Assembly (NCBI RefSeq): GCF_018401815.1
Contig: NZ_JAGYKG010000004.1
Span: 310,001 to 374,000 of the forward strand
DNA from: Nonlabens sp.
GTDB lineage: Bacteria; Bacteroidota; Bacteroidia; Flavobacteriales; Flavobacteriaceae
Direction of reading: 5' to 3'
Length of the DNA stretch: 64,000 nucleotides
Each line of letters opens with the position of its first letter. The first letter of the stretch is position 1. A program made the position numbers and the translations under genes. Of the stretch, positions 59,369 to 64,000 are shown piece after piece. The notes below the pieces were generated by a model. The model saw only the letters and a list, made by a program, of their open reading frames with translations, had not been told where the DNA came from and searched no databases.

Positions 59369-60574
59369 ATGAAGGTATTAATGTTTGGGTGGGAGTATCC
59401 ACCAGAAATTTCAGGAGGATTGGCCACAGCTTGCCATGGACTAGTTCAAGGACTTATAAATGTTGGTTATGACGTCAAATTTGTGATTCCCAATACCACT
59501 AAAGAATTGAAAACGCCACAGTTTCAATTGATCAGTGCGAGCCATATTAAGCTGCCTAAAAAATGGAGTGCCAAATATGTAACATTATTAAATCAAGCCA
59601 TCTATCAAATACGTCCCAATAGCTTTCAAAATATGAAAATGGATACCTATACATTTTCTGGCACCTATCAAGAAAACCTCTTAGAGGAAGTTTATTGGCT
59701 GGCTGTAGTTGCTTCTCAAATCGCATTAGAGGTAGAATTTGATATTATTCACGCACATGACTGGCTTACCTATCTTGCTGGAATACTCGCCAAAGAGGTG
59801 AGTGGAAAACCTATGGTGGTGCATGTACATGCCACCGAGTTCGATCGTTCAAAGAATATCAACAAGCAGGTTTTCCAAATTGAACAACTTGGAATGCAAG
59901 CAGCAGACAAAGTAATGACTGTAAGTAACCTGACTCGAAAAACCGTTATTCACAACTATCATATCCCATCTCAAAAAGTCATTACAGTTTATAATGGTGT
60001 GATACAAAAAGAACAGCCATCACCTCTATACAAGAAACTATTGAAAGATAAAATCGTTACCTTTTTAGGTAGAATAACGTATCAAAAAGGACCTGAGTAT
60101 TTTATTGAAGCTGCGGAAAAAGTTTTAAAAAAAAACAAAAATGTAAGGTTTGTCATGGCGGGAAGTGGAGATCTTATGAATGAGATGATATTAAAAGCAG
60201 CTTCCAAAGGATTGGCTACTAAATTTCATTTTACTGGTTTTTTAAAAGGTAATGCCGTCCAGCGAATGTTAAAAATGACTGATATTTTTGTCATGCCATC
60301 GGTATCAGAACCCTTTGGCATCACTCCACTTGAGGCAATATATAACCATGTGCCAGTTATTATTTCTAAACAATCGGGAGTTTCAGAAGTATTGCCACAC
60401 GTCCTAAAGGTAGATTATTGGGATACCGATAATCTCGCAGACGTCATTCACGGGTTGTTGAATTACAAAATACTTGGCGAGATGGTAAAAGGAAGCAGCA
60501 GCAGAGATCTTAAAACCTTGACATGGGAACATACCGCTATAGGGGTCTCACACATATATAAATCCATAGCGTGA
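59369..60574 (+). CDS. GT4-family glycosyltransferase (glycogen cluster)
   Basis: A 401-residue GT-B fold enzyme. Seen: WEYPPEISGGLATACHGL at the N-terminus, IHAHDWLTYLAG near residue 128, VYNGV, FLGRITYQKGPEYFIEAA near residue 230 and the nucleotide-sugar site SVSEPFGITPLEAI near residue 315. The start resembles starch-synthase-like GT5/GT4 enzymes. With its neighbours it probably extends alpha-glucan from ADP- or UDP-glucose. The gap to the GH57-like gene is 1 bp, so the two are translated together. Confidence 0.88.
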   Translation: MKVLMFGWEYPPEISGGLATACHGLVQGLINVGYDVKFVIPNTTKELKTPQFQLISASHIKLPKKWSAKYVTLLNQAIYQIRPNSFQNMKMDTYTFSGTYQENLLEEVYWLAVVASQIALEVEFDIIHAHDWLTYLAGILAKEVSGKPMVVHVHATEFDRSKNINKQVFQIEQLGMQAADKVMTVSNLTRKTVIHNYHIPSQKVITVYNGVIQKEQPSPLYKKLLKDKIVTFLGRITYQKGPEYFIEAAEKVLKKNKNVRFVMAGSGDLMNEMILKAASKGLATKFHFTGFLKGNAVQRMLKMTDIFVMPSVSEPFGITPLEAIYNHVPVIISKQSGVSEVLPHVLKVDYWDTDNLADVIHGLLNYKILGEMVKGSSSRDLKTLTWEHTAIGVSHIYKSIA

Positions 60575-60575
60575 T

Positions 60576-61787
60576 ATGAAAACAACTACCAAACATATAT
60601 CGTTCTTATTTGAGGTGCATCAGCCGTTTCGCCTAAAGAAATATCACTTCTTTGATATTGGTAATGATAATAATTACTATGATCATGAAAATAATGCAAG
60701 ACTACTGCTCAGCATTGCAGAAGAGAGCTACTTACCCACAGTTCAAATTTTGATGGATCTCATTAATACCTATGGTAATTCAATTAAAATAAGTTTTGCT
60801 ATTTCGGGAACCGCTTTGGATCAAATGCAGCGCTATGCGCCACATGTTTTAGAAAGCTTTCAGCGACTTGCAGCAACAGGAAATGTAGAATTTATAGGTC
60901 AAACGAACAGCAGGTCACTATTTTCTGCGACTTCTATGAACTCCTTTTCTATGGAAGTTGGTCTTCATAAAAAAGCAATAGAAAAACACTTTAGACAAAT
61001 ACCATCCACTTTTTTAAATACAGGATTTATTCTCTCAGAACAGCTTTGTAACACCATTTTTGAATTGGGTTTTAAGGCTATAATTACAACTGACGAAGCG
61101 GCCGTTGTACATGGTAAAAATCAATATGCTATTTATAAAAACAATTCAGTAAAGCCCCTAAAGTTTCTCTTAAGAAATTCATCTCTTAGTAATGACATCT
61201 CTTTTAGGTTTTCTCAAAAGGATTGGAGTGAATGGCCTCTTACGGCCGACAAGTACATCTCTTGGTTAAAGGGCCTTCAGCCTAAAGAAAAAATAGTTAC
61301 TATAACGATGGACTGCACCAGCTTTGGATCAACTCATAAAAGCAACACAGGAATTTTTTCTTTTTTAAAATTTTTGATGCACTATCTGGCTGAAGATAAA
61401 GAGATGATTTTGAGTACACCACAAGAAGCATTAGAGAGTCATCAACCAAGATCACAAAGTTTTTTTCCTAATTCTTATAAAGGTAGTAAAAGTGTTGGAA
61501 ATGAGGTTTTTGAAAATGAATTGCAAATGGAGGCCTTTAAATCTTTATATCATTTAGAAAATAAATTGGGCAAGCTAAATAACCAACAGTTGCACAAGGA
61601 TTGGAGCTATTTACAGTCGGCTGATCATTTTTATTATATGAGCGACAACGGCTTTTTTGACAACTATTTTAATCCGTATAACAGCCCATACGATGCATTT
61701 CTTAATTATATGAACGTGCTGACAGACTTCTCATTGAGATTGGAAAATGCAAACAAAGCAGTTGCTACTTCCATTCCTTTATTATAA
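60576..61787 (+). CDS. GH57-like protein with altered active-site motifs
   Basis: A 403-residue GH57-type domain of the normal length. The N-terminal VHQPFRLKKYHFFDIG fits conserved region 1 and WSEWPLTADKYISWL a later one. But the nucleophile region reads TFLNTGFILSEQ, where the relatives I recall read RNTELIYSDE, and the acid region reads MDCTSFGSTH where they read MDYETFGEHQ. The catalytic Glu is therefore replaced by Gly and the second acidic residue by Ser, although the Asp stays. A glucan-binding or scaffold role is more likely than hydrolysis. The C-terminal YFNPYNSPYDAFLNYMNVL is intact. Confidence 0.85.
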   Translation: MKTTTKHISFLFEVHQPFRLKKYHFFDIGNDNNYYDHENNARLLLSIAEESYLPTVQILMDLINTYGNSIKISFAISGTALDQMQRYAPHVLESFQRLAATGNVEFIGQTNSRSLFSATSMNSFSMEVGLHKKAIEKHFRQIPSTFLNTGFILSEQLCNTIFELGFKAIITTDEAAVVHGKNQYAIYKNNSVKPLKFLLRNSSLSNDISFRFSQKDWSEWPLTADKYISWLKGLQPKEKIVTITMDCTSFGSTHKSNTGIFSFLKFLMHYLAEDKEMILSTPQEALESHQPRSQSFFPNSYKGSKSVGNEVFENELQMEAFKSLYHLENKLGKLNNQQLHKDWSYLQSADHFYYMSDNGFFDNYFNPYNSPYDAFLNYMNVLTDFSLRLENANKAVATSIPLL

Positions 61788-61875
61788 CGAAGTTGATGCA
61801 AATAGTAAGCAGTGTTGGTGATTCCATTGGAGCGTTAAAAACTAAATAATAGAGAAGATAAAAACATTTTAAAAC

Positions 61876-64000
61876 ATGGAAAAGAAGGAGGGAAAATATA
61901 AGGAACCTGATTATGTTTTTGAAGTAAGTTGGGAAGTATGTAATAAAGTAGGGGGAATTTATACCGTTATATCAACCAAGGCCGTTTTAATGCAAGAAAA
62001 ATACGGCGATCATTTTATGATGGTAGGTCCTGATTTGTACAAAGGTTTAGAGGGAAACACAGCCTTTATGGAAGATTCAGAAATGTTTAAAACATGGAAA
62101 GAAGGGTTGGATATCAATGGAATTAAGTTTAGGGTAGGTCGATGGGATATACCGAGCAAACCCATTACCATTCTTATTGATTTCTCTCCTTTGTTTTCAA
62201 ATAAGGATCAAATATTTGGAGAACTTTGGAGCAGAAATCAGTTGGACTCTTTAAAAGGGGGGTGGGATTATATAGAACCAGCATTGTTTGGCTATGCTTG
62301 TGGTAAAATCATTGAAAGTTTTAAGACCTTCTATTTGGATCAAGACACTATAGTTTTGGCACAGTTTCATGAATGGATGACAGGAGCTGGTGTATTATAT
62401 CTTGAAAATACGGTTCCAGATGTAGCTACAGTCTTTACTACTCATGCAACGGTAACAGGGAGAGCACTGTGTGGTCGAGGACTTCCATTTTACAGCAAGT
62501 TTAACACCTATAATGGAGACCAGGTGGCTAAAGATTTTAATATTCTATCAAAACACTCCTTAGAAAAAGCAGCTGCTATTATTGCTGATACATTTACAAC
62601 AGTTAGCGATAATACGGCTAAAGAATGTGAGCAGCTATTAGGTAAAGCGGTAGATAAAGTAACTATCAATGGATTTGATGATTCTTTTGTGCCTAACCAA
62701 GAGGTATTTGACAAAAAGCGTGTAGAAGCTAGAGAAAATTTATTAAATGTAGCTTCTGCAGTATTTGGCTACCGAGCAAAAGAAGATAGTTTAATAGTGG
62801 CAACTAGCGGTCGATATGAGTACAAGAACAAAGGAATTGATCTTTTTATAGACGCATTAGCTAATCTGAACCATAAAAAAGATAGTTCACGTGATGTCAT
62901 AGCATTTGTAACCGTTCCTGCTGCACATACCTGTGCCAAACCTGAAGTGCTAGAGGGATTAACATCAGGAGTTCTTAAAAAAGGGGGAGAACCATCAGTA
63001 GCAACTCATTTCTTACAAGATCCCGATCACGATGCTATCTGGCAGCAAATTAAAAATTGTGGATTGTTGAATGACAAAGAAAACAAGGTGAAAATCGTTT
63101 TTGCACCCATCTATTTAGATGGTAGAGATGGAGTCTTTAATATGACTTATTACGATATTTTGATAGGTTTTGACCTTAGCGTATTTCCTTCCTACTATGA
63201 ACCTTTTGGTTATACTCCCTTGGAAAGTCTAGCCTTTCACGTGCCTACAGTTACAACTACCTTAACAGGTTTTGGATTGCAAGTAAAATCAATGTTTAGT
63301 GATTTTAAAGATGGAATGTTGGTTATTGAGCGGTCCGATTTCAACCACGAAACGGTTACTGAACAAATTTGTAATTACATAAATGATTTTAGTAATAAAA
63401 ATGAAAATGAAGTCGCAGCCGCTAGAGCCAAGGCCTTTGAACTATCCAGATCGTTTTTGTGGAAAAATTTAATTCTTAATTACATTAAGGTCTATGATAT
63501 CGCTTTGAAAAGATATCTTCTAAGAACTCGTCATTTAGAAAGAACACTCAAAGTAGACGCTACATCATATACCCAACTTCCAGAGTCCAACGAACCTATT
63601 TGGAAAAGTGCAATGGTTCAGTTTAAAGTCCCTACGGCTTTAAAAGATCTTGAAATATTGAGTAAAAATTTATGGTGGTCTTGGAATCCTGAAGCAAAGG
63701 AGCTCTATTCCTCCATTGACAGGAACTTATGGGAGCAAGTTCATCACAATCCGATTGCTTTATTAGGTTCTATTACCTATTCACATTTTTTGAAATTGGC
63801 CAAAGATCCTGTATTTCTAGAGAATCTAAAGAATATCACTAAAAAGCTACACGATTATAAGGCTGTAAGCTCAAAAAGAGCAGCTCCTAAAATTGCCTAT
63901 TTATGCATGGAGTACGGGGTGCATGAATCACTACCTATCTATTCTGGAGGGCTGGGTGTTTTGGCGGGAGATTATTTAAAAGAAGCTAGTGACCAGAATC
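61876..64000 (+). CDS. Glycogen synthase / alpha-glucan phosphorylase fusion (3' partial)
   Basis: The frame is open from the ATG at 61876 to the window end (708 codons) with no stop. Residues about 10-560 resemble the GT3 glycogen synthase fold: EVSWEVCNKVGGIYTVIS near residue 12, QFHEWMTGAG near 160, and the catalytic segment YYEPFGYTPLES near 438. From about residue 590 a DUF3417-type phosphorylase N-terminus begins (NLWWSWNPEAKELY), then IAYLCMEYGVHESLPIYSGG near residue 672. The full protein should be about 1,400 residues. The two activities would make and phosphorolyse alpha-glucan in one chain. The start lies 88 bp after the GH57-like gene. Confidence 0.88.
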   Translation, partial: MEKKEGKYKEPDYVFEVSWEVCNKVGGIYTVISTKAVLMQEKYGDHFMMVGPDLYKGLEGNTAFMEDSEMFKTWKEGLDINGIKFRVGRWDIPSKPITILIDFSPLFSNKDQIFGELWSRNQLDSLKGGWDYIEPALFGYACGKIIESFKTFYLDQDTIVLAQFHEWMTGAGVLYLENTVPDVATVFTTHATVTGRALCGRGLPFYSKFNTYNGDQVAKDFNILSKHSLEKAAAIIADTFTTVSDNTAKECEQLLGKAVDKVTINGFDDSFVPNQEVFDKKRVEARENLLNVASAVFGYRAKEDSLIVATSGRYEYKNKGIDLFIDALANLNHKKDSSRDVIAFVTVPAAHTCAKPEVLEGLTSGVLKKGGEPSVATHFLQDPDHDAIWQQIKNCGLLNDKENKVKIVFAPIYLDGRDGVFNMTYYDILIGFDLSVFPSYYEPFGYTPLESLAFHVPTVTTTLTGFGLQVKSMFSDFKDGMLVIERSDFNHETVTEQICNYINDFSNKNENEVAAARAKAFELSRSFLWKNLILNYIKVYDIALKRYLLRTRHLERTLKVDATSYTQLPESNEPIWKSAMVQFKVPTALKDLEILSKNLWWSWNPEAKELYSSIDRNLWEQVHHNPIALLGSITYSHFLKLAKDPVFLENLKNITKKLHDYKAVSSKRAAPKIAYLCMEYGVHESLPIYSGGLGVLAGDYLKEASDQN

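Overview
The window reads as chromosomal DNA of a marine-type member of the Flavobacteriaceae (Bacteroidetes). The support is AT-rich DNA, TAnnTTTG-type -7 promoter elements instead of Shine-Dalgarno sites, a bacillithiol gene (bshA), an LpxD, a vanadium haloperoxidase lipoprotein, a MutS2 without Smr domain, and a GH3/beta-lactamase fusion of a kind I associate with this phylum. A Nonlabens- or Dokdonia-like genus is a guess. I saw no rRNA, tRNA, CRISPR array, prophage or defence island. Most of the window is ordinary core genome.

Layout. 1-3.6 kb: an iron-sulfur electron-transfer module (membrane dicluster protein and CCG-domain protein), a HAD hydrolase and small envelope genes. 3.8-5.2 kb: a complete IS3-family element with inverted repeats, a 3-bp target duplication and a -1 frameshift site. 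5.4-19.6 kb: peptidoglycan-recycling fusion, bshA, prfB, threonine aldolase, glmM, acyltransferase, rhomboid protease, TlpA-like lipoprotein. 19.7-31.5 kb: mutS2, rlmH, nadC, trmL, alcohol dehydrogenase, lpxD, a J-domain/KTSC protein, cspA, DMT transporter. 31.7-43 kb: an unusual SDR, histidine kinase, PLP decarboxylase, DoxX-like proteins, Ste24-like protease, RNA methyltransferase. 43-56.7 kb: FAD oxidoreductase, gapN, a proCBA operon, CDF transporter, haloperoxidase, sterol desaturase. 57.2-64 kb: an alpha-glucan cluster (debranching enzyme, GT4, GH57-like protein, and a glycogen synthase-phosphorylase fusion that runs off the window).

The strongest unexplained signal is a short perfect palindrome, GCTTTCGCGAAAGC. 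It occurs 13 times exactly and 3 more times with one mismatch in 64 kb. Half of the copies lie between genes, where several have extended locus-specific complementary arms. The other half lie inside genes, mostly read in one frame as Ala-Phe-Ala-Lys-Ala. I know no function for it; it resembles highly iterated palindromes such as cyanobacterial HIP1.

A second signal is a matched pair of ATGA-N6-TCAT sites upstream of the first two alpha-glucan genes, each centred 29.5 bp from the start of a TAnnTTTG-like element, which suggests control by a CRP/FNR-type activator. The GH57-like protein of the cluster appears to have lost catalytic residues. Several intergenic stretches hold short open remnants that look like decaying genes.
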